In this document: in pieces, positions 38,164 to 45,565 of the stretch
Layout of the letters: every line of letters starts with the position of its first letter
How positions within the stretch are numbered: the stretch's first letter is position 1
NCBI RefSeq assembly: GCF_004126535.1
Contig: NZ_PPCV01000008.1
Coordinates: 1-64,000 of the forward strand
Direction of reading: 5' to 3'
From: Propioniciclava flava
GTDB lineage: Bacteria > Actinomycetota > Actinomycetes > Propionibacteriales > Propionibacteriaceae
DNA length: 64,000 nucleotides
The notes under the pieces: model-generated
Database searches by the model: none
Told to the model about the DNA's origin: nothing
The model's input: only the letters and a program-made list of their open reading frames with translations
Made by a program: the position numbers and the translations under genes

Positions 38164-38200
38164 GACGGTCCCGCGTCCTGAGCTAGGACGCGGGGCCGTC
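38164..38200. terminator. Bidirectional hairpin between the HEAT and MerR-HEAT genes
   Basis: Sixteen-base arms (38164-38179 and 38185-38200) pair with one T-G type mismatch around a 5-nt loop. The genes converge here, ending at 38140 and 38216. Confidence 0.8.
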
Positions 38201-38215
38201 GCCGTGCGGTCACCT

Positions 38216-39319
38216 CTACTCGCGAGGACCAGAGCCCTCGGCCCTCGGTGCGGTCCGTGCCAGGAGCGTGGTGGCCACAGCACCGCTACGTCCCCCCAGA
38301 AGCGTTGCCGCACCGAACGCATCCATGATCGGGGTGGTGGCGGGCAGGGACGCCAGTGCCATGAGCGCTGCGACGCGCACCTCTTCGTCGTCGTCACGGG
38401 TGGCCGCGATCAGGGCGTCGGCCGCGCGCGGGTCTTCCAGCAGGCCCAGCGCTTCGGCGGCGTCCGCGCGGGTGGCGGATCCGGGGGCGCCAAGGGCCGC
38501 AACGACGGGCGAGAATGCGTCCGCACCGAGCCCGCCCACGGCTGTTACCGTCGCGCCCCGCTGAGAAGCCGAGCCACGCCCGAGCACCGCCGCCAGCGCC
38601 GCGGACGCCCTCGCACCACCGAGTTGCCCCAGCGCGTGGGCCGCCTTCGCGGCGACCTCCGGCACGGGATCCTCCAGCAGGGACGCCAGCGCGTCCACGG
38701 CCCGCGGGTCGCGCAACTTGCCCAGGGCGTGCGTCATCTGCGTCCGGACGCCGGGGTCCGGGTCCGCCAGGTGCGCCACGAGTGCAGACAAGGCCGTTTC
38801 GCCGCGCCGCACCAAGGCCCACGTGGCCGCTTCGCGGACGCCGGGCTCGGGGTCACCGCGCAACAGGTCGATGAGGTCGTCGGTGGTGATCGCGTCGGGG
38901 AACTCCAGTGCCGCTCGGAACCGCACGACTCCGTCGGGGTGCCGGACGCGTTCGCTCAGTTCGACGGCGGCCAGCACGTCGTCCCAGTCGTCGTGCGAGG
39001 CCGCCTGCAAGGCATGAAGGCGCTGCAGGAGCGCCTGCTCGGCGGCGATCCGCTCTTCCACGGCCTCGATGTGCTCCCGCAGCGTGGTCTGGGGGTCGAG
39101 GCCGTCCGTCAGCGCTGCAGCGATCTCGGTGAGCCCGAGGCCCAGCGACTTGAGGTGCTGGATGGCCAGGAGGCGGCGCACATCGTCGAGGGTGTATTGC
39201 CGGTAGTCACCGCCGCTGCGTCCGCTGGGGATCAGCAGGCCGAGCGCGTCATAGTGCCGCAGCGTCCGCGTCGTGAGCCCCGTCCGGCGGGCGACCTCGC
39301 CGATCTGCATCCACTCCAT
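38216..39319 (-). CDS. MerR-family regulator fused to HEAT repeats
   Basis: The 367-residue protein has an N-terminal MerR winged helix (residues 4-72: IGEVARRTGLTTRTLRHYDALGLL, then YRQYTLDDVRRL). A coiled coil (about 80-125) follows, then about six HEAT repeats (150-345), for example DPEPGVREAATWALVRRG and DPRAVDALASLL. HEAT repeats stand where other MerR proteins carry an effector-binding domain, so they may sense a protein or nucleic-acid partner. The target is probably the MerR-type promoter at 37339. TAGGCT six bases before ATG 39319 suggests a leaderless transcript. Confidence 0.9.
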   Translation of the reverse strand: MEWMQIGEVARRTGLTTRTLRHYDALGLLIPSGRSGGDYRQYTLDDVRRLLAIQHLKSLGLGLTEIAAALTDGLDPQTTLREHIEAVEERIAAEQALLQRLHALQAASHDDWDDVLAAVELSERVRHPDGVVRFRAALEFPDAITTDDLIDLLRGDPEPGVREAATWALVRRGETALSALVAHLADPDPGVRTQMTHALGKLRDPRAVDALASLLEDPVPEVAAKAAHALGQLGGARASAALAAVLGRGSASQRGATVTAVGGLGADAFSPVVAALGAPGSATRADAAEALGLLEDPRAADALIAATRDDDEEVRVAALMALASLPATTPIMDAFGAATLLGGRSGAVATTLLARTAPRAEGSGPRE

Positions 39320-39499
39320 GCCAGGAGCCTAATCGCGGCGCCCCGCCACGCCACCCCCTGCGACGCCGAGATCACGCCCGCTCGGCACCGCTCGCCCGGG
39401 AAGAACGGCGTCAGTGCGGGCGTTTAGGATGTGACCGAACCGATCGATCAGAGCGCGCGCTCCCCGTGGGGGCGCGGCACCACACAAGGAGTGAGAATC

Positions 39500-39823
39500 A
39501 TGGGCGCTGTCCCCGCCGTCACCGACGCCTCGTTCGATCAGGACGTGCTGAAGTCCTCCAAGCCCGTCCTGGTGGACTACTGGGCCGACTGGTGCACCCC
39601 CTGCAAGCAGATCGCGCCGATCATCGAAGAGTTGGCCGCCGAGCACGGCGACAAGATCACCTTCGTGAAGCTCGACACCAACGACAACACTGCCGTCCCC
39701 ACGCAGTACGGGATCATGAGCATCCCGACGCTGCAGTTGTTCGTCGACGGCCAGGTCGCCACGCAGATCGTGGGGGCGCGTTCCAAGGGCGCCATCCTCA
39801 AGGCGCTGGACGCCTACCTCTGA
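39500..39823 (+). CDS. trxA: Thioredoxin with WCTPC active site
   Basis: The 107-residue thioredoxin starts at ATG 39500 after AAGGAG. The active site is WCTPC (Cys32 and Cys35), where the standard form is WCGPC. The rest is standard: VDYWADWC, FVKLDTNDN, the cis-Pro in MSIPTLQLF and a C-terminal helix. It reduces protein disulfides with electrons from TrxB. TTAGGAT near 39424 may be its promoter, and a hairpin follows. Confidence 0.93.
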   Translation: MGAVPAVTDASFDQDVLKSSKPVLVDYWADWCTPCKQIAPIIEELAAEHGDKITFVKLDTNDNTAVPTQYGIMSIPTLQLFVDGQVATQIVGARSKGAILKALDAYL

Positions 39824-39845
39824 GCGCTCCGCCCATCACAGTTCG

Positions 39846-39876
39846 CGATGGCCGCCCCTATAGGGGGCGGCCATCG
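39846..39876. terminator. Hairpin after trxA
   Basis: CGATGGCCGCCCCTA pairs with TAGGGGGCGGCCATCG with one extra G in the right arm; the loop is minimal. It lies 23 bp after the trxA stop. Confidence 0.75.
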
Positions 39877-39927
39877 TCCTTCCCACCGAAAGACGCGCGG
39901 GTCTGCATCCTGATCCGCGCCCCCGCA

Positions 39928-40636
39928 TCATGCGGCTGGCGGGACGCTGCGGAAGGCTGGCGTGCTCCGCACCTCGCCGCCCACACCGCACCCGAGCACA
40001 TCGACGTGCTGCTGGGTTGCGGGCAACTGCAAGGTGTCGACACCGCCCGCAAGAATGGCCGTCGCCCACATTCCGGCCGTCACCGTGTCGGGGGCCAGGA
40101 CGCTGAACTGGCGCAGCGTCCCGGCCGAACCGTCCACTGTGGGGCGCAGGGAGAGGGTCGCACCCTGCCCGTGCCACGGCGCCCTCACCGTGACGAGCGC
40201 TCGCATCCCGCCACGGTGGCCCAGAGGCGCCTCACCGTTGCCTTCTCCGGGTGAGGAGTCCGCTTGCTTCCTCGAACGCCAGAAACCGTGCCAGCCCCGC
40301 CAGATCGAGACGACCGTCCCGACGCCGGGGCGTCCACGCGTTGCGCGTCCGGAAGCGCCAGGCGGTGGCCAGGTCGTAGACGGCTCGAAACTCCGGTGAG
40401 GCGTCCCGGGCCGACAGTGCCCCACAAGCCACCCGCTGCGCCTCCCCGCCACGGCGCCACGGGCTGAAGCGCTGGTCGGCGTCCTGAAAGACGCCCCTGA
40501 TCGCGGCCTCCACCGTCGGCGCGACAGCGGCGGGAGTGGTGAGCGTCACCACGGCGCCCAGGGCAGGAAACCGGAGCCGCGCGAGGTGGTCCTCCCGGGC
40601 GGGTCGAAGGACCGCAGCGGTGCTGGTCGGCGTCAT
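39928..40636 (-). pseudogene. Degenerate, frameshifted ApbE-like (FAD:protein FMN transferase) gene
   Basis: The N-terminal part (ATG 40636) reads FPALGAVVTLTTPAAV, then QDADQRFSPWRRGGEAQRV, SPEFRAVYDLATAWR, and DGRLDLAGLARFL, following the ApbE pattern. The frame then stops at 40232, and the ApbE-like C-terminus continues in another frame (RGGMRALVTV, then FSVLAPDTVTAGMWATAILA). The shift lies near 40240-40260. In addition the essential D-x-x-G-x-x-KG motif is altered (Lys and Gly lost), so even a repaired protein would probably be inactive. Likely a decaying paralogue, or a divergent protein with a sequencing error. Confidence 0.65.
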
Positions 40637-40728
40637 GGGGCCAGATTCCGCCCGTTTCCTATGGGCACGCTGTGTGTCACCCCAGCTTCCGCTCTGACTG
40701 GGCCTGCCCGGGATGAGACGATAGGAGG

Positions 40729-41430
40729 GTGGTGCCCGATATCTGGGGCGCGCTGGTCGCGTCATGGCAATTGGTCGGTGACGTGCTGTGGCGCGAAGCC
40801 GACATCACCGACCGGCTCGGCAGCATCGACTTGTTCTGGTCGTCGGTGGGCGTGGCCGCGCTGGCCTTGCTCTCCATCGGGCTCGGACAAAGCGGCGTGC
40901 TCTTCCTCAACCGGGTGCGCGGCCTACGCGCCGTCATCTCCGGCAGCCTCGCCTTAGCCTTGCTCATCGGTTTTCGCCTTCTGGACGCGGTCGTGACGTG
41001 GGGCGTCGCCCTCGCGGTCACTCGGCGCCCCCTGCCGTTGGTGACGATCCTCACGGTGTTCCTGCTCTCCTTAGCGCCCCACGTGTTCAACGCCCTCACC
41101 TTCGTGCCGTTCGTCGGGCTCGGCTTGGCTCGCGTCCTCGAACTGTGGTCGTTCCTGGTGCTCTTCGTCCTCCTCGCGGCCGCGTACACCCTGCCCGGCT
41201 GGTTGGCGCTGCTGATCACAGGCTCGGGCTGGTTGCTGATGCAGGTACTCGCCCGCGTCCTGGCGGCCCCCCTCGGCTGGGTGTCCTCACGGCTGTGGAC
41301 GCTGGCAACCGGCGAACCCATGATCGTGACGGGCGCCAACATCTTGACCAGCGGCCCGTTCGTTCCGGTGTCGGCCTCCGAACACCCCCTCCCGGGAGCC
41401 TCCGCCCCCGCAACAGGAGAGCGCGCATGA
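40729..41430 (+). CDS. Multi-pass membrane protein of unknown function
   Basis: The 233-residue protein has five to six hydrophobic helices (for example VGVAALALLSIGLGQSGVLF, LVTILTVFLLSLAPHVF and LWSFLVLFVLLAAAYTL) with a short polar C-terminus. No family recognised. The start is GTG 40729 or 40732. Its stop overlaps the ATG of the anchored hydrolase gene (ATGA), so the two proteins are probably co-translated and may work together in the membrane. Confidence 0.7.
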   Translation: MVPDIWGALVASWQLVGDVLWREADITDRLGSIDLFWSSVGVAALALLSIGLGQSGVLFLNRVRGLRAVISGSLALALLIGFRLLDAVVTWGVALAVTRRPLPLVTILTVFLLSLAPHVFNALTFVPFVGLGLARVLELWSFLVLFVLLAAAYTLPGWLALLITGSGWLLMQVLARVLAAPLGWVSSRLWTLATGEPMIVTGANILTSGPFVPVSASEHPLPGASAPATGERA

Positions 41431-42446
41431 TCGGGTGGCTCCTCGGCGGCCTGGTCGCCCTGCTGGTGGCGTTCGCTCTCCTCGCACCGCTGGAATCGCT
41501 GCGCTGGTGGTCCTCGCAGGGATCCGTCCAAACCCGCCGCACTCTGGCCCTCACCACCAAGCAGCCCTCCACGCCACCCGCCACCACCGACGCCCCAGGC
41601 GCCAGCCCCCAGCCGGAGCGCTACGTGGTGTATCTGTCCGGGATCGGCGTCGTCGACGGCGAAGGCATCTCGCTGCGGGAGCAGGCCGTGTGGCATCGCG
41701 TGCAGAAAGACCTGCCGCAGGTGCGCGTCATCGCCGAAGTGTTCCCCTACGCGGCCAACGACCGCAGCCTCCTGCAACGAGCCACCTCAGGGATGTGGAC
41801 GTGGCTCGACAAGCGCCGCTACCGCCACCGCGAAAGCGTCGCGCCCTACCTCATCAACCTGCGCAACGTGCTCCAGGTACTCGTCTCCGCCGATCCTCGC
41901 TACGGGCCGACGTTCAACGCGGGCTTGTCCTTGGCGATCTGGGACGCCCTGCGCGAGCACGGCTACGTTCCGGGCAGCGGCGTCCCGGTGACGTTGGTCG
42001 GTTTCAGTGGCGGCGGTCAGATGGCCGTCGGGGCGGCATCCTTGCTGTCGCTGCTGGGCGTCCCGGTCAGCGCCGTCTCCATCGGGGGCGTGTTCGGGGC
42101 CGACCCCGGCTTCGATCACCTGCAGCACTTCTGGGACATTCGCGGCGGCCGGGATCGCCTTCGGCTGTTGGGGCCGCTCGTGTTCCCCGGACGCTGGCCG
42201 TTCACGCCAAGCTCGCCGTGGCATCGCGCCATGAAGGACGGCCGCGTCACCATTTATGACGGCGGGCCCGTCGTCCATGAGGGGCGCAACAGCTATTTCG
42301 AAGGACGCCGCGTCGGCAGCGACGGCGTCATGCCAGCGGACCGCCTCGTCGGGATCCTCGACACGATCCTCGGCTCTCCCGTCCCGCAGACACCGTTACC
42401 GCCTCCCTGCGATCGGACGCCCCCGCGTCACGCCACCCGCCGCTAG
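41427..42446 (+). CDS. Membrane-anchored alpha/beta-hydrolase-like protein
   Basis: The 339-residue protein has an N-terminal membrane helix (about 3-24), a Thr/Pro linker (45-70), then an alpha/beta-hydrolase-like domain. YVVYLSGIG forms the first strands, and VTLVGFSGGGQMAVGAASLL holds a nucleophile elbow with G-F-S-G-G. A candidate His lies near the end (VHEGRNSYF), but the acid is unclear. The catalytic domain should lie outside the cell if the helix acts as a signal anchor. Substrate unknown. Confidence 0.7.
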   Translation: MIGWLLGGLVALLVAFALLAPLESLRWWSSQGSVQTRRTLALTTKQPSTPPATTDAPGASPQPERYVVYLSGIGVVDGEGISLREQAVWHRVQKDLPQVRVIAEVFPYAANDRSLLQRATSGMWTWLDKRRYRHRESVAPYLINLRNVLQVLVSADPRYGPTFNAGLSLAIWDALREHGYVPGSGVPVTLVGFSGGGQMAVGAASLLSLLGVPVSAVSIGGVFGADPGFDHLQHFWDIRGGRDRLRLLGPLVFPGRWPFTPSSPWHRAMKDGRVTIYDGGPVVHEGRNSYFEGRRVGSDGVMPADRLVGILDTILGSPVPQTPLPPPCDRTPPRHATRR

Positions 42447-42539
42447 GCCGCACGGCCCGGCCCTCCCGCAGACGCGGGCCTGGATGCACAATCCGTCATG
42501 CGCGACGCGGACTCGCCCGCTCCGTCGGGACGGACGGCG

Positions 42540-43823
42540 TCAGGGTTGGAGCGGGTGCAACGGCAGTACCGTGCGCGGTGCCGGGCTGGGGATCAGCGGC
42601 TCTCGCTTGGGCACGTGCGCGCAGAACGGCTCTTCGGCGAGGTAGTCCCCCGTCATGGCGTAGGCGCGCGCCCGGGAACCGCCGCAGGCGTCCCGGTAGC
42701 CGCACACCCCGCACTTGCCCTTGAGTTGCGTGCGATCGCGTAGCGCCTGGAACACCGGCGAGTTGCGGTAGATCTCGATGATGTCGTCGTCGCGGATGTT
42801 GCCCGCCGCCACCGGAAGGAAGCCGGAGGGGTAGACGTCCCCGACGTGGGAGATGAACACGAACCCGTCGCCGTCGTTGACGTTGCGGGCACGCCCGATG
42901 CCATCGGATTGCGAGTAGTGCATGCCCCGCGTCATGACCTCGCTGACGTCCTCGTCGGCGCCCTCGCGGACCTCGGCGCGCTTGCGCTGCATGACGACAC
43001 GGGAGTACTGCGGCGCCGCCGTGGCCTTGATGTCGAAGGGGGCCGTCTTGGACAGGTCGTAGAGCTGGTGGAACACCGACTCGAACTCGTCAGCCGACGC
43101 CACATCCTCGGCTTTCGCCCGGCCCATCGGCACCAGGAAGAACACCTCCCAGAACACGACACCGAGCGTGGTCATCAGTTCGGTCATGGCGTGCATGTCG
43201 TCGATGTTGGCCTTGCGGATCACCGTGTTGACCTGAGTGGACAGGCCAACCTCCTGGGCTTCGCGCAGGATCCGCAGCCCATGATCGAAAGAGCCCTTGA
43301 CTTGGCGGAACTCGTCGTGGATCGCGGCATTCGAGCCGTCCAGGGAAATCGCCACACGGGTCAGGCCGACGTCACGCAACTGGATCAGCAGTTCTTTGGT
43401 GGCCAACGATGTGGTGGCCGGCGTGATGCCCATCCGCATGCCCAGGTTGGCGCCGTACTCGACGAGTTCGACGATGTCGGGACGCTTGAAGCAGTCACCG
43501 CCGGAGAACACGAACACGATGGGGCCGAACTCGCGCAGCCGCTTCATCATCGCCTTGGCTTCAGCGGTGGTCAGTTCGCGGTCGTCACGCAGCGGCTGAG
43601 CGCTGGCACGGCAGTGCTTGCAGGCCAGGTCGCAGGCTTGCGTGGTCTCCCAGATGGCGATGAAGGGGGCCGAGTCGAAGTCGAGGTGGCGCCGCGACGG
43701 CGCCGAATGGGGGTGGCCGCCCGGATGCCCGCCGGGGTGACCACCGCGAGCCCCGGGGTGACCCCCCGGGTGGCCTGGTCGAGCGGCGTCCGCGGGGCGA
43801 TCAACGAGGTCGGTCATAACCAT
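42540..43823 (-). CDS. Radical SAM/SPASM protein (TIGR04053-like) with His-rich N-terminus
   Basis: The 427-residue protein has the radical SAM cluster motif Cys64-x3-Cys68-x2-Cys71, GGDCFKRPD (the GGE-like SAM site) and a C-terminal SPASM domain with Cys ligands in KCGVCGYRDACGG and FCAHVP. The fold matches the AhbD/PqqE/NirJ group, which modify haem precursors or peptides. Residues 17-40 hold six histidines in HPGG-type repeats, like a metal-binding tail. No peptide precursor gene was found nearby. Start is ATG 43823 or 43817. It is divergent from the VanY-like gene across a palindrome. Confidence 0.87.
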   Translation of the reverse strand: MVMTDLVDRPADAARPGHPGGHPGARGGHPGGHPGGHPHSAPSRRHLDFDSAPFIAIWETTQACDLACKHCRASAQPLRDDRELTTAEAKAMMKRLREFGPIVFVFSGGDCFKRPDIVELVEYGANLGMRMGITPATTSLATKELLIQLRDVGLTRVAISLDGSNAAIHDEFRQVKGSFDHGLRILREAQEVGLSTQVNTVIRKANIDDMHAMTELMTTLGVVFWEVFFLVPMGRAKAEDVASADEFESVFHQLYDLSKTAPFDIKATAAPQYSRVVMQRKRAEVREGADEDVSEVMTRGMHYSQSDGIGRARNVNDGDGFVFISHVGDVYPSGFLPVAAGNIRDDDIIEIYRNSPVFQALRDRTQLKGKCGVCGYRDACGGSRARAYAMTGDYLAEEPFCAHVPKREPLIPSPAPRTVLPLHPLQP

Positions 43824-43827
43824 GACA

Positions 43828-43849
43828 TTACTACGACGCTCGGTAGTAA
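43828..43849. promoter_or_regulatory. Palindrome between the divergent radical SAM and VanY-like genes
   Basis: TTACTAC (43828-43834) and GTAGTAA (43843-43849) form a perfect 7+7 inverted repeat with an 8-bp centre. Each arm also contains a TAGTAA that could act as a -10 box in its outward direction. It looks like an operator covering both promoters; the regulator is unknown. Confidence 0.55.
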
Positions 43850-43873
43850 ACGGGGCGCCCATAGACTTGCCCG

Positions 43874-44599
43874 GTGAAACGGCGAGCATTCCTGGCGGCC
43901 GGGGGTGTGATGCTGCTCACGGGCTGTAGCAGCACCCTCCACCCCGCCAGCACCCCCGATGCGACGGCCACCGATCCCGTCGACAGCCCCTCCGATCCGC
44001 CCGCGTCCCCCACGCCCACCCCCGCAGCGCCACCCCCCGACGAACGCACCGGGGACGGCCTCGACACGCCGTACGCCGTGGACGGGATCGTCGTCGTCAG
44101 CCCCGCCCACCGAGTCTCCGCGGCCTACGTACCTCCCTGGGCGCAGCGCCCCGACGGCATCCATCCGGACGCGGCAGCCGGCTTCGCCGCGTTGGTTGCT
44201 GCCGCCCAGGCGGACGGGCTCGCGCTCAGTCTCCGCTCCGGCTATCGCACCTACGCCGACCAGCGGGCCAGCTTCGAGCGGGCACTGCGCACCTACCCCG
44301 AGGAGACCGCGCGACGTTACTACGCCGAACCGGGTGCCTCCGAACACCAAACAGGGCTGGCGCTCGACGCCTGGGACGGCACCAATCGGGGCTCCGCCTT
44401 CGCTCAAACACCCCAAGCAGCGTGGCTGGCCACGCACGCCACGACGCACGGCTTCATCGTCCGCTATCCCCTCGGCAAGACCGCGATCACGGGCTACGCC
44501 TGGGAGTCCTGGCATCTGCGGTGGGTGGGCACCGAGGTAAGCGCGGCGTTCACGTCCGACCCGTCGTTGACGTTGGAAGAGTTCCTCGGGTTAGCCTGA
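43874..44599 (+). CDS. VanY-type D,D-carboxypeptidase lipoprotein (M15)
   Basis: The 241-residue protein starts at GTG 43874 with MKRRAFLAAGGVMLLTGC, a signal peptide with lipobox and a KRR start reminiscent of Tat signals. A Pro/Ser linker (25-60) follows. The peptidase domain has LRSGYRTYADQ, the zinc motif SEHQTGLALD and ESWHLRWVG. It trims terminal D-alanine from peptidoglycan stems at the cell surface. Confidence 0.88.
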   Translation: MKRRAFLAAGGVMLLTGCSSTLHPASTPDATATDPVDSPSDPPASPTPTPAAPPPDERTGDGLDTPYAVDGIVVVSPAHRVSAAYVPPWAQRPDGIHPDAAAGFAALVAAAQADGLALSLRSGYRTYADQRASFERALRTYPEETARRYYAEPGASEHQTGLALDAWDGTNRGSAFAQTPQAAWLATHATTHGFIVRYPLGKTAITGYAWESWHLRWVGTEVSAAFTSDPSLTLEEFLGLA

Positions 44600-44602
44600 G
44601 GC

Positions 44603-45535
44603 ATGGACGTCGACCGCCTCCTCAGCGACACCTCCCAGCGTCTTCGCGCCCGCAACGAACGCATGACGCCCGTGCGGCGGGCGGTGGTGCTGTGCCTGGC
44701 CGAGAGCGCTGAACCGCTCCCGCTGTCCGTCATCGTCGCCGACGCGACCGCCGCAGATCCGGGGCTGTCAGCCGAGGGGGTCGCGCATGCCGTGTCCATG
44801 TTCGTCGACATGGGGATCGTGAGCCGCCACGGCGACGGCGACGCCGCCCAGTACACCCTTCACCCGGCCGCCTGCGCCGGGGCCGGGAGCCCGCAGCAGC
44901 TACTCGACGTCCCCCTGGTGACGATCTTCGAGGAGTACGGGGCCGGCGCGGAGGCCATCGGCCAGCAGGTCGCAGACCGCCTCGGTATCCCGTTCATCGG
45001 CCAGTCGATCAGTTCGGAGACGTTCGAGGCGGCTGCTCAGCGCGATGCCGTGGAGGCGAACTTCTTCGAACGGTTCCTTCGTTCGTTCACCCCGATGCCG
45101 ACCGATGCCGACCTGGTGTGGGATCTGGCCTCCCGAACCGATCACGAGATCGTCACCGAGAACACCGAGTCGCTGCTGTGGCTGGCCGCCGAGGGTGCCG
45201 TCATCGTCGGGCGCAACGCCACGAAGATCCTGCAGCGCGAGCCGCAGGCCCTGCACGTGAAACTCACCGGTCCGGTGGAGTCGCGGGTCGCCTACGCGTC
45301 CGCCACCACAGGGATCTCGCTGGAGCAGGCCCGCCGACGCCAGGAGCGCGAGGATCGCGTCCGCGCGGATCTGGCACGGCGCCTGTACCGCTGGGATCCC
45401 ACGCAATCAGGGCTGTTCGACCTCACCGTCAACACAGCCTCCTTCACCGACGCCCACGCCGCCGACCTGATCGTGGCCGCCTTCCGCAACGCCGTCGAGG
45501 ATTTCCCCCACGCGCCAAGGACCCCGCAGGCCTGA
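44603..45535 (+). CDS. Fur-like winged helix fused to a cytidylate-kinase-like domain
   Basis: The 310-residue protein has two parts. Residues 8-93 follow the DNA-binding half of Fur regulators: LRARNERMTPVRRAVVLCLAE, then a segment VAHAVSMFVDMGIVSRHGDG, but without the metal-binding dimerisation half. Residues about 100-300 follow the Cytidylate_kin2 family: VTIFEEYGAGAEAIGQQVAD, LGIPFIGQSIS, GRNATKILQ and QEREDRVRADLARRLYRWD. The P-loop lacks the classic GK, as in that family. It may be a nucleotide-responsive regulator. ATG 44603 lies 3 bp after the VanY-like stop. Confidence 0.78.
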   Translation: MDVDRLLSDTSQRLRARNERMTPVRRAVVLCLAESAEPLPLSVIVADATAADPGLSAEGVAHAVSMFVDMGIVSRHGDGDAAQYTLHPAACAGAGSPQQLLDVPLVTIFEEYGAGAEAIGQQVADRLGIPFIGQSISSETFEAAAQRDAVEANFFERFLRSFTPMPTDADLVWDLASRTDHEIVTENTESLLWLAAEGAVIVGRNATKILQREPQALHVKLTGPVESRVAYASATTGISLEQARRRQEREDRVRADLARRLYRWDPTQSGLFDLTVNTASFTDAHAADLIVAAFRNAVEDFPHAPRTPQA

Positions 45536-45549
45536 AGCCCGCGGGGTCC
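45519..45549. terminator. Hairpin overlapping the end of the Fur-kinase-like gene
   Basis: GGACCCCGC (45519-45527) pairs with GCGGGGTCC (45541-45549) around a 13-nt loop that contains the stop codon. The next gene converges, so it could serve both. Confidence 0.6.
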
Positions 45550-45565
45550 CTGTGCGTGCGGTGGT

